Source: Clostridium_AD sp937920395
GTDB lineage: Bacteria > Bacillota > Clostridia > Clostridiales > Clostridiaceae
Assembly (NCBI GenBank): GCA_052274345.1
Contig: DAVZGP010000008.1
Coordinates: 29,134-93,133, forward strand
Reading direction: 5' to 3'
Length of the DNA: 64,000 bases
In this document: one piece after another, positions 51,330 to 59,132 of the stretch
Numbering within the stretch: position 1 is the first letter of the stretch
How the letters are laid out: every line of letters starts with the position of its first letter
Made by a program: the position numbers and the translations under genes
Notes under the pieces: model-generated
The model's input: only the letters and a program-made list of their open reading frames with translations
Databases searched by the model: none
What the model was told of the DNA's origin: nothing

Positions 51330-52604
51330 TTATAATTCAAAACTCTTAAATGCCTCTAAGAATGCTTCAATATCCTTCTGCGTATGTTTAGTGTTTAAGA
51401 ATATTGCTTCAAATTGGGAAGGTGCAATGTTTATTCCACTTTTTATCATGTGCTGAAAATATCTTGCAAATAATTTTGCATCACAAGATTTAGCATCCTC
51501 AAAATTTTTCACTTCACTCTTCTTTGTAAAGAAAGCTGTAAGCATTGAACCACATCTATTGACTACCATAGGTATACCTTTTTCTTTTGCGATTTCAAGC
51601 AATCCATTTTGAAGTTTTTCTGAAAGTTTTTCCATAACCGAGTATACACCCGGGTTGTTATAAAGCTTTGTTAAGCTTGCATAACCTGCTGCCATTACAA
51701 CTGGATTTCCAGACATTGTACCAGCTTGATAAACTGGTCCCATAGGTGATAACATCTCCATTATTTCTTTCTTACCACCATATGCACCACAAGGAAGTCC
51801 ACCTCCCATGATTTTTGCATAAGTTATTAAATCAGGATGTATTCCATATATACTTTGAGCACCTTTGTATGCAACTCTAAATCCACTCATTACTTCGTCA
51901 AAAATAAGTAGACTCTTGTATTTATCACATATTTCTCGTAGTTCTAGTAAAAACTCTTTATCTGCTGGAATAACGCCCATATTACCTGCTACTGGTTCAA
52001 TAATTACGCAGGCGATATCATCACTATATTTTTCAAACAAAACTTTTACACTTTCTATATCATTATAGTTTGCTATTAATGTGTTTACTATACTTTCTTT
52101 AGGAACGCCCGCAGAACCTGGTATTCCCTCAGTAAGTACTCCAGAACCAGCCTCAACTAAAAATCCGCCAGCATGTCCGTGATAACATCCTGCAAATTTA
52201 ATCATTTTATTTCTTCCTGTATACCCACGTGCAAGTTTTACTGCACTCATAGTAGCTTCTGTACCCGAATTAACCATTCTAATCATATCAACACTGTCTA
52301 CAGTTGAGCAAATGTGTTTTGCAAGTTTTAATTCTATCTCTGTAGGCGCGCCAAAGGCAATCGCCTCTGCTGCAGTGTTTTGTATAGCTTTTACTACATC
52401 CTCATCACAATGTCCAAGTATCATAGGACCCCACGCACATACAAAATCTATATATTTATTTCCATCTTCATCATAAATATAGGCACCCTTACCTTTTTTA
52501 ATAACAGGAGGGGTTACTGCTACATCTTTATATGCTCTCACCGGACTGTTAACGCCACCAGGCATATACTTTTTTGATTCATTAAATATATCTAAATTTC
52601 TCAT
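51330..52604 (-). CDS. hemL: glutamate-1-semialdehyde 2,1-aminomutase
   Basis: HemL converts glutamate-1-semialdehyde to 5-aminolevulinate, the second step of the C5 route. 424 residues, PLP fold type I: PGGVNSPVRAYKDV near residue 15, MVNSGTEATMSAVKLARGYTGR near 110, CYHGHAGGFL near 138, LIFDEVMSGFRVA near 234 and the PLP Lys in LITYAKIMGGGLPCGAYGG near 260. ATG behind AGAGGATAT. Last gene of the riboswitch-controlled tetrapyrrole operon, followed by a strong terminator. Confidence 0.96.
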   Translation of the reverse strand: MRNLDIFNESKKYMPGGVNSPVRAYKDVAVTPPVIKKGKGAYIYDEDGNKYIDFVCAWGPMILGHCDEDVVKAIQNTAAEAIAFGAPTEIELKLAKHICSTVDSVDMIRMVNSGTEATMSAVKLARGYTGRNKMIKFAGCYHGHAGGFLVEAGSGVLTEGIPGSAGVPKESIVNTLIANYNDIESVKVLFEKYSDDIACVIIEPVAGNMGVIPADKEFLLELREICDKYKSLLIFDEVMSGFRVAYKGAQSIYGIHPDLITYAKIMGGGLPCGAYGGKKEIMEMLSPMGPVYQAGTMSGNPVVMAAGYASLTKLYNNPGVYSVMEKLSEKLQNGLLEIAKEKGIPMVVNRCGSMLTAFFTKKSEVKNFEDAKSCDAKLFARYFQHMIKSGINIAPSQFEAIFLNTKHTQKDIEAFLEAFKSFEL

Positions 52605-52656
52605 AGTAATATCCTCTTTTCTAAATATTTGACTTTAGTAAACTATAAGTTCACAA

Positions 52657-53622
52657 CTACTCTTTAAGCCACCTACATAAATCAATTGCATAATAAGTAA
52701 TTATCATATCTGCTCCTGCTCTTTTCATAGATAAATGCATTTCCATAGCTATAGCTTTCTCATCAATAAATCCCATCTTTGCAGCAGCTTTTACCATGGC
52801 AAATTCACCACTAACACTATAAGCTGCTACTGGAACATCATGTCTATCCCTAGCCCATCTCACTACATCTAAATATGATAATGCTGGTTTAACCATTATG
52901 ATATCTGCGCCCTCGCAAATGTCAGCATCTATTTCTCTCATAGCTTCTCTTATATTTGCTGGATCCATTTGATAGGTTTTTCTATCTCCAAATTGAGGCG
53001 AGGAATTAGCAGCTTCTCTAAATGGGCCATAAAATGCTGAAGAATATTTTGCACTATAAGCCATTATTAATACATCTTTATATCCATTATTATCTAAGAG
53101 TTCTCTTATTGCCGCAACATGTCCATCCATCATATCAGATGGTGCTACCATATCAGCACCAGCTCGTGCATGAGATAATGCTATTTCTGCTATATATTTT
53201 AAACTCTTATCATTATCAACCTTTCTGCCGTCGAGTATTCCACAATGTCCATGGCTTGTATATTCACACATACATACATCAGTTATTATAACTAAATCTT
53301 TTGATATTGCACGTATCTCTTTAACCGCTCTTTGAATTATGCCATTTTTATCATAAGCGCCGCATCCTACTTCATCTTTATGATCTGGTAATCCAAATAA
53401 AATTACTCCTCGTACTCCAGCCTCTTCAACATCTTCGATAATCTCATGAACTCTATCAAGTGAAAAATGATAATTTCCTGGCATTGAAGATATCTCTTCT
53501 TTAATGTTTTTACCTTCTACTACAAATATAGGAAATATAAAATCTGATGGAGTTAATACTGTTTCACGTACTAAGTCCCTTATATATTTTGTTTCTCTTA
53601 ACCTTCTATTTCTTTTGAACAT
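52657..53622 (-). CDS. hemB: porphobilinogen synthase (ALA dehydratase)
   Basis: HemB condenses two 5-aminolevulinates. 321 residues: RNRRLRETKYIRDLVRET near residue 4, the zinc-type Cys cluster in DVCMCEYTSHGHCGILDG near 115-132, the first Schiff-base Lys in MAYSAKYSSAFYGPFREA near 190-207 and the second in IIMVKPALSYLDVV near 240-253. The three Cys mark the zinc-dependent class. ATG behind AGGGGTGG; 63 bp after cobA-hemD. Confidence 0.96.
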   Translation of the reverse strand: MFKRNRRLRETKYIRDLVRETVLTPSDFIFPIFVVEGKNIKEEISSMPGNYHFSLDRVHEIIEDVEEAGVRGVILFGLPDHKDEVGCGAYDKNGIIQRAVKEIRAISKDLVIITDVCMCEYTSHGHCGILDGRKVDNDKSLKYIAEIALSHARAGADMVAPSDMMDGHVAAIRELLDNNGYKDVLIMAYSAKYSSAFYGPFREAANSSPQFGDRKTYQMDPANIREAMREIDADICEGADIIMVKPALSYLDVVRWARDRHDVPVAAYSVSGEFAMVKAAAKMGFIDEKAIAMEMHLSMKRAGADMIITYYAIDLCRWLKE

Positions 53623-53685
53623 AGTTATCCACCCCTAGTTAAATATATTTTAATGTTATCCACATTTTATGCTGTCAAATCTTCA

Positions 53686-55143
53686 TTACATTAATAAAAG
53701 TTTACTTATAACACCGTCCATGTTAAAAACATCACATACAGTGGCTTTTATACCTACGTCCAATAATGCTTTTTCAGTTATAGGTCCTATAGCAAGTGCT
53801 TTTTTAGATTGTACAGTTTCAATACCTACCATCTTAATCATATTTTTCACAGTTGATGGCGAAGTAAATACTATTACATCTACATCCTTAATTTCATTAT
53901 CAGATCTTAATTTGCCACAAACCGTTTCATAAGTGAAAATTTCCTCAACGATGCATCCCACATTTCTTAATGCTTCAACCAAATAAGGTCTTGCATCTTT
54001 TGACCTAGGTACTAACACCTTGTCGTATTCTTTGACATAACCCCTCATTTTATCAAACAAACTCTCGGCAACAAAATCATCTGCCACAATATCTGGCATT
54101 AAACCTCTGCTCTCAATGGCCTTTGCAGTAGCTGGTCCTATTGCTGCAATTTTAGCTTTAAGCTTTCTAACATCAAATTTAATATCTCTTAAGTAATCAA
54201 AAAAGTAATTAACTCCATTGACACTTGTTAATGTTATGAAATCATAACCCGTAAGTCTTCCCTTACATGTTTCTAAGTTACTCGAAGTATCTTTAAATTC
54301 AATAGAATTTATCTCAAGTACCTCTGCTCCTAAATCTATTAATTCTTCTCTTAATTCTTTTGCTTGGGCTTTTGATCTAGTTATACAGATATTCTTCCCA
54401 AATAATGGTTTCTTTTCATACCAATTAAACTTATCATTAAATTTAACTACTTCTCCAATCACAATTATACAAGGAGAAGATATTTCTGCCTCTGTTACCT
54501 TACCTAAAATATCTATTAAGGTCCCTACTACCTTCTTTTGCTTAGATGTAGTCCCTCTCATTATTACGGCGCAAGGTGTACTCCTACTTAATCCATTGAA
54601 TATAAGACTTTGCGCAATTTTTTCTATATTTTTAAATCCCATCATAAATACTAAAGTTCCACCAAGGCTTGCAACTGCCTTCCAATCGATATCTAATTTT
54701 TCTGCGCTCATTGCAGTGAATACATGAAAACTTTGAGCTATTCCTCTATGAGTTATAGGTATTCCAGCATAGTTTAATACTGCAATTGGTGAAGTTATTC
54801 CCGGTATAACTTCAAATTCGATGTTTTCTTCTATAAGAGCTAAAGCTTCCTCGCCACCACGTCCAAATACAAATGGATCTCCACCCTTAATTCTTCCAAC
54901 AGTATTACCTTCTTTAGCTAGAGTTATTAACATATCATTTATTTCTTCTTGAGTCTTATAATGACATCCTGGCTCTTTTCCACAATAATATATCCTACAA
55001 TCTGATTTTAGGTATTTAAGTACACTAGTACTTGCAAGTCTATCATACATAACTGCTGTACATTTTGAAAGTACTCTTATTGCTTTAAGTGTTATAAGTT
55101 CTTCGTCTCCTGGTCCAACTCCCATTAAATAAACCTTTCCCAT
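53686..55143 (-). CDS. cobA-hemD: uroporphyrinogen-III C-methyltransferase / synthase fusion
   Basis: 485 residues with two enzymes. The N-terminal part (about 1-245) is the SUMT methylase: GVGPGDEELITLKAIRVLSKC, VMYDRLASTSVLKYL near 32, GRIKGGDPFVFGRGGEEAL near 81-99, VIPGITSPIAVLNYAGIPITHRG near 111-133. It makes precorrin-2. The C-terminal part (about 250-485) is uroporphyrinogen-III synthase: GKNICITRSKAQAKEL near 251, DFITLTSVNGVNYFFDYL near 305, AIGPATAKAIESRGL near 330, VIVFTSPSTVKNMI near 436. This fusion is common in clostridia. ATG behind GGAGTGG; 29 bp after hemC. Confidence 0.95.
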   Translation of the reverse strand: MGKVYLMGVGPGDEELITLKAIRVLSKCTAVMYDRLASTSVLKYLKSDCRIYYCGKEPGCHYKTQEEINDMLITLAKEGNTVGRIKGGDPFVFGRGGEEALALIEENIEFEVIPGITSPIAVLNYAGIPITHRGIAQSFHVFTAMSAEKLDIDWKAVASLGGTLVFMMGFKNIEKIAQSLIFNGLSRSTPCAVIMRGTTSKQKKVVGTLIDILGKVTEAEISSPCIIVIGEVVKFNDKFNWYEKKPLFGKNICITRSKAQAKELREELIDLGAEVLEINSIEFKDTSSNLETCKGRLTGYDFITLTSVNGVNYFFDYLRDIKFDVRKLKAKIAAIGPATAKAIESRGLMPDIVADDFVAESLFDKMRGYVKEYDKVLVPRSKDARPYLVEALRNVGCIVEEIFTYETVCGKLRSDNEIKDVDVIVFTSPSTVKNMIKMVGIETVQSKKALAIGPITEKALLDVGIKATVCDVFNMDGVISKLLLM

Positions 55144-55172
55144 TCGAATCCACTCCTTATTTTTTTACATTC

Positions 55173-56048
55173 CTAATTGTTTCCAAGTATTTTTTTTGCT
55201 AAAGTTTCTCCTAGTTTTATATAATCATTTTTATCTCCTGATAATTGTTTTTTAACTATTTTTCCATTTACTCTGTATACTCCAGTCATAAACATAAGTT
55301 CATTATCAAGATAAGCGTATGCTCCTATACAATCGTGACAATCTCCATTAAGTGTCGCCATAAAACTTCTCTCAGCATCTACACATATTCTAGCATCATA
55401 AAAATCTAATTTTTTAATCATAGCTATTTGCGGATGGTTTTTAACCATTTCTATACCGAGGGCTCCTTGAGCTATTGCTGGTACTATTTCATCTATGCCA
55501 AAATAATTAGTAATTATATTTTCCATGCCTAGCCTTTTTAGACCTGCCGCTGCGAGTATTATTCCATCTAAATTTTCGTTTTTAATTTTTGCTATTCTAG
55601 TCTGTACATTACCCCTAATAGGCACAATTTTCACATCTGGTCTTAGTATTTTAAGCTGCGCACTCCGCCTTATACTACTAGTACCTATTCTTGCGCCCTC
55701 ACGTAATTCATAGAAACTAATGTTGTTAAAGCCAACAAATGCATCTCTAACATCTTCCCTTACTGGGATTGCCACTATTTCGAACTCTTTTGGCACATCA
55801 TAAGGAACATCTTTCATGCTATGTACAGCCATATCAACTTTTTGCTCTAGCATTTCAAACTCTATTTCCTTTACAAAAAGTCCCTTACCACCTATTTTAT
55901 CCAAAGTAACATTTAAAATTCTGTCTCCCTTTGTTTCAATAAGTACCTTCTTTGAATCAATATCAAACTTTTCTTTAATCATAGCCATAATCGAATTTGC
56001 CTGTACTTGTGCAAGTTCACTTCTTCTAGTTCCTATATTAATTTTCAA
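55173..56048 (-). CDS. hemC: hydroxymethylbilane synthase (porphobilinogen deaminase)
   Basis: HemC links four porphobilinogens into hydroxymethylbilane. 291 residues: INIGTRRSELAQVQANSI near residue 3, KIGGKGLFVKEIEFEML near 52, DMAVHSMKDVPYD near 72, GTSSIRRSAQLKILRPDVKI near 123, and LNGDCHDCIGAYAYLD near 233-248, where Cys carries the dipyrromethane cofactor. Start is TTG 56048 behind GAGGAGGGAAAGGC. Upstream lies the 108-bp element, which separates it from the precorrin-2 dehydrogenase gene by 145 bp. Confidence 0.95.
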   Translation of the reverse strand: MKINIGTRRSELAQVQANSIMAMIKEKFDIDSKKVLIETKGDRILNVTLDKIGGKGLFVKEIEFEMLEQKVDMAVHSMKDVPYDVPKEFEIVAIPVREDVRDAFVGFNNISFYELREGARIGTSSIRRSAQLKILRPDVKIVPIRGNVQTRIAKIKNENLDGIILAAAGLKRLGMENIITNYFGIDEIVPAIAQGALGIEMVKNHPQIAMIKKLDFYDARICVDAERSFMATLNGDCHDCIGAYAYLDNELMFMTGVYRVNGKIVKKQLSGDKNDYIKLGETLAKKILGNN

Positions 56049-56124
56049 AGCCTTTCCCTCCTCAAATCCTCACCCTTACTCGCTAACTTAACCATCAATT
56101 CAATCATCTCCTGCGGAGCTGCTA

Positions 56125-56232
56125 TTAACGACTTCAGAAGTAGATTTATACCCCCACTGAAGTTTTATTTCTGCTATAGTAATTATCTTCCACTTACAGA
56201 ATTGGGAGACTTTCCTTCTGAAATGTCGTTAA
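56125..56232 (+). repeat. 108-bp element, copy 2
   Basis: TTAACGACTTC at the left end and GAAATGTCGTTAA at the right, same length and orientation as 22754-22861. Its right-hand 39 bp form the 3' end of the precorrin-2 dehydrogenase gene on the minus strand. Confidence 0.8.
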
Positions 56233-56895
56233 AGTTTTTTCGGGTTCAATTCCATAAAACATTTCTATTATAATATTCTGGACATCCTTAGTATAAAAAA
56301 AATAGAAATCCTCACTACATACAAAATTCATTATTTCTTTTTTTTGGAGTCTTCTCTTAACTATATTTCTAATACTACAAGTATAATCTATAAAATTCGA
56401 ATATTCCTCAATTTTATCTTTTATAATTTTTGACATAAAAAGTGATGTTTTAGGGCTGCCACCTTTAGTATGTAATGCAAATTTCATATTACTTGTATCC
56501 CCTTGAACTGGTTTAACTACTAACCCTTGAGTGAAATCTTCACAATTTAAATATAATTTATTTTTTTCATCACAATAATTTTTAATAGATTCATTTATAA
56601 TATTACTGTTTGTTGCAATAATTACTATATGATTAATATCAATATAATTCTTTATATAATCTTTTTTACATTCATCTTTTATCAATTTTACGTTATAAAT
56701 ATCTTGTAGCTTAGAAAACTGTTTATTAAACTCTTTTGAAACTACAGTAACATAACACCCTTCCTTTGAAAAAGTTCTACATTTTATAAAAGCAGCCTCT
56801 CCACCACCTACAATAAGTATCTTAACCTTACTAGATAAGAGTGAAATCATGGTATAATTTATTGCTGAAAAATCCTGCTTATTATGTCCTCGCAT
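56194..56895 (-). CDS. precorrin-2 dehydrogenase (siroheme synthase N-terminal type)
   Basis: It oxidises precorrin-2 to sirohydrochlorin, the substrate of CbiK. 233 residues with the NAD loop VKILIVGGGEAAFIKCRTFSKEG near 24-46, HIVIIATNSNIINESI near 89, LYLNCEDFTQGLVVKPV near 112 and GGSPKTSLFMSKIIKDKIEEY near 148, as in SirC/Met8. ATG 56895 has a strong GGGGAGGT site inside the hemA 3' end; the two genes overlap by 37 bp. The last 12 residues (LTTFQKESLPIL) are read from the 108-bp repeat element, so the native tail is altered. Confidence 0.88.
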   Translation of the reverse strand: MRGHNKQDFSAINYTMISLLSSKVKILIVGGGEAAFIKCRTFSKEGCYVTVVSKEFNKQFSKLQDIYNVKLIKDECKKDYIKNYIDINHIVIIATNSNIINESIKNYCDEKNKLYLNCEDFTQGLVVKPVQGDTSNMKFALHTKGGSPKTSLFMSKIIKDKIEEYSNFIDYTCSIRNIVKRRLQKKEIMNFVCSEDFYFFYTKDVQNIIIEMFYGIEPEKTLTTFQKESLPIL

Positions 56896-58043
56896 TGCTT
56901 AGACCTCCCCTTCAAATGCTCCTCCTTTAAAACCTGTATAGCTTTGTTTACAAAGGCGTTTGAAGTGCTCTTTAATAAAATTTCTGCTAATTTATCATTA
57001 TCTTTCGTCTCTTTCTTATGTTTAAAAGTTGCAAGCCTCTCCTTATATATATCTTCGCCATTATGTTTTATCATTTTAATAAACGGTGATAATTCTTCTA
57101 TAGTTTTCCATTCTATAAATTCCTCTATAGCTTTATCAACAATATACCTATTGTTTTTCATAGAATCCTTACGAATTTTAAAATTCGCATCATGAATATC
57201 CCTGATTTTATCTATATCATAAACTTCATATAAAGAATTTTCACTTACTATTTCCTCAATATCTCTTGGGACAGCCAAATCAAATAATAATAAATGCTTA
57301 TTAGGTAATTCATTTAAGCGAACTACAGTATGAGGAGCTGTGGTACACGATATAACGCAATCTACCTTTTCGTAATTGTCTTGTATATCATTAAAAGATA
57401 TTATTTTCACTCGTTTGTCATCTATATCAACTTTTTGAGCATCTCTAACCACAATGTATAGTGAATCAATTTCCCCTTCTAATATATATTTTGTAGTTAA
57501 TTGTCCAACTGCACCATAACCTAAAATCATAAATTTTTTGTATCCCAAATCAATTGCTTTTTTAACCACCATTGATGATGAAGAAACTGGTATTTCACCT
57601 GTTTTAGATTTAGTTCTAAATTTTTTTCCACAAGCAATAGCATTTTCGAAAAATCTCTGAAATTCCTTTTTAGTTGCGCCAGAGTCTTTTGCAACTTCAT
57701 AAGCATCCCTAACTTGACCTAATATTTGATCTTCTCCAAGTAAAATTGAATCAAATCCGCAAACTACCTCCATTAAATGTTGTATTGCTTTTTCTCCCTT
57801 ATAATTAAATACGCACTTTATTAAAGTCTCATCCCAATTAAGCTCATGAAAAATTTTCTTAACAATGTCTTCATCTTTTGACTTAAAATATATTTCTGTC
57901 CGATTACAGGTGCTCAAAATAACCGCCTCATCACAAATATTAACAAGCGCTGCAAGAGCCTTTTCTTGACGTTTGGGTATAATTGAAAGTTTTTCTCTAA
58001 TTTCTATTTTAACATCATGTTTTAGGCCTATAAGTTGTATCAT
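56859..58043 (-). CDS. hemA: glutamyl-tRNA reductase
   Basis: HemA reduces glutamyl-tRNA to glutamate-1-semialdehyde, the first committed step. About 394 residues: MIQLIGLKHDVKIEIREKLS at the start, the catalytic Cys in AVILSTCNRTEIYFKS near residue 37-52, GFDSILLGEDQILGQVRDAYE near 96-116, and the NADPH domain KKFMILGYGAVGQLTTKYI near 165. ATG 58043 follows TTGGAGATGA; the longer frame reaches into cbiB. It sits between cbiB and the precorrin-2 dehydrogenase gene, and is under the second cobalamin riboswitch. Confidence 0.95.
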   Translation of the reverse strand: MIQLIGLKHDVKIEIREKLSIIPKRQEKALAALVNICDEAVILSTCNRTEIYFKSKDEDIVKKIFHELNWDETLIKCVFNYKGEKAIQHLMEVVCGFDSILLGEDQILGQVRDAYEVAKDSGATKKEFQRFFENAIACGKKFRTKSKTGEIPVSSSSMVVKKAIDLGYKKFMILGYGAVGQLTTKYILEGEIDSLYIVVRDAQKVDIDDKRVKIISFNDIQDNYEKVDCVISCTTAPHTVVRLNELPNKHLLLFDLAVPRDIEEIVSENSLYEVYDIDKIRDIHDANFKIRKDSMKNNRYIVDKAIEEFIEWKTIEELSPFIKMIKHNGEDIYKERLATFKHKKETKDNDKLAEILLKSTSNAFVNKAIQVLKEEHLKGRSKQCEDIISRIFQQ

Positions 58044-58107
58044 AATATCATCTCCAAAATACTTCACTATTACTAATGTTTCTTGCCTCACATTTTATAT
58101 TTATTAT

Positions 58108-59076
58108 TTATATATATTGGCATAACTCATATATCACACATATTAATGTTATATAGAATAATGATCCATACATTAATTTTATTGTATCAATTATATGTTC
58201 CCTACCTAAATCTTTTATTTTATTCCCTATTGTTGGTTTATACATTTTCTCTCCAAAATATATATTTGTTCCACCTAATTGAACTCTCATAGCTCCTGCC
58301 ACTGCACCTTCAGGGTAAGCACAATTGGGACTTTTGTGATTTTTTCTATCCCTTATCATTACTTTTATACTCTCTAAAATATCTCCCCTAACAATTGGAG
58401 CTGCAATGCAAATTAAAAAACCAGTTATTCTTGCAGGCACATAATTAAATACATCATCCGTTTTGGCTGGAAAGAATCCTATATACTTATATTTTTCATT
58501 CATATATCCAAGCATTGAATCCATAGTATTTATACCCTTATACATCATTGCTAGTGGAGCTCCCCCTAGTATTGCATATAATATGGGGGTAATAACACCA
58601 TCTGCCGTATTTTCAGCTATTGTCTCCACATCTGCTCTAACTATTTCATCCACACTTAGGTTTTTAGTATCTCTCCCAACAATGTATGATAATTTAACTC
58701 TTGCGTCATCAATATCATTTTTAACCAAAGAGTCATAAACCTTAATTCCCTCCGTATGAAGACATCTTGTCGCTATTGTTGTCCAAATCAAAATGATATT
58801 AAGAATATTATATACCCAAAAGAACTTAATAGACATTTTTAAAATTACAAACGGTACTAAAAAACTAGAAAATGCTACTATAACTACAATAACTCCTCCA
58901 AATATTTTAATTTGCTTATGAGTTTTACATAACTTTCTGCCTAATTTATCTAAAGCCTTAATAAGTTTGCCTATATAAGTCACCGGATGTTTAAACCAAT
59001 ACGGATCTCCAATTAATAAATCCAATAAAATTGCAAAAATCAGATCCATAATATTCATTTGAAATAATATTTTCAT
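58108..59076 (-). CDS. cbiB: adenosylcobinamide-phosphate synthase
   Basis: CbiB attaches aminopropanol phosphate (from CobD) to adenosylcobyric acid. 322-residue membrane protein: LLDLLIGDPYWFKHPVTYIGKLI near residue 18-40, GRDTKNLSVDEIVRADVETIAENTADGVITPI near 133-165, MYKGINTMDSMLGYMNEKY near 179, and FPAKTDDVFNYVPARITGF near 202. These are the family's signature segments. ATG behind GAGGAATT. Between cbiP and hemA. Confidence 0.95.
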   Translation of the reverse strand: MKILFQMNIMDLIFAILLDLLIGDPYWFKHPVTYIGKLIKALDKLGRKLCKTHKQIKIFGGVIVVIVAFSSFLVPFVILKMSIKFFWVYNILNIILIWTTIATRCLHTEGIKVYDSLVKNDIDDARVKLSYIVGRDTKNLSVDEIVRADVETIAENTADGVITPILYAILGGAPLAMMYKGINTMDSMLGYMNEKYKYIGFFPAKTDDVFNYVPARITGFLICIAAPIVRGDILESIKVMIRDRKNHKSPNCAYPEGAVAGAMRVQLGGTNIYFGEKMYKPTIGNKIKDLGREHIIDTIKLMYGSLFYITLICVIYELCQYI

Positions 59077-59113
59077 TATAATTCCTCACTATCTTATTTT
59101 TCTTAAATACAAA

Positions 59114-59132
59114 TTAGTTGTTAACTGTCCCC
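59114..59132 (-). repeat. RAYT-linked 19-bp repeat encoding the CbiP C-terminus
   Basis: TTAGTTGTTAACTGTCCCC, read in the minus sense as GGGGACAGTTAACAACTAA, gives codons for GTVNN and the TAA stop of cbiP. It is the only copy found right of 25.6 kb. Confidence 0.92.
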
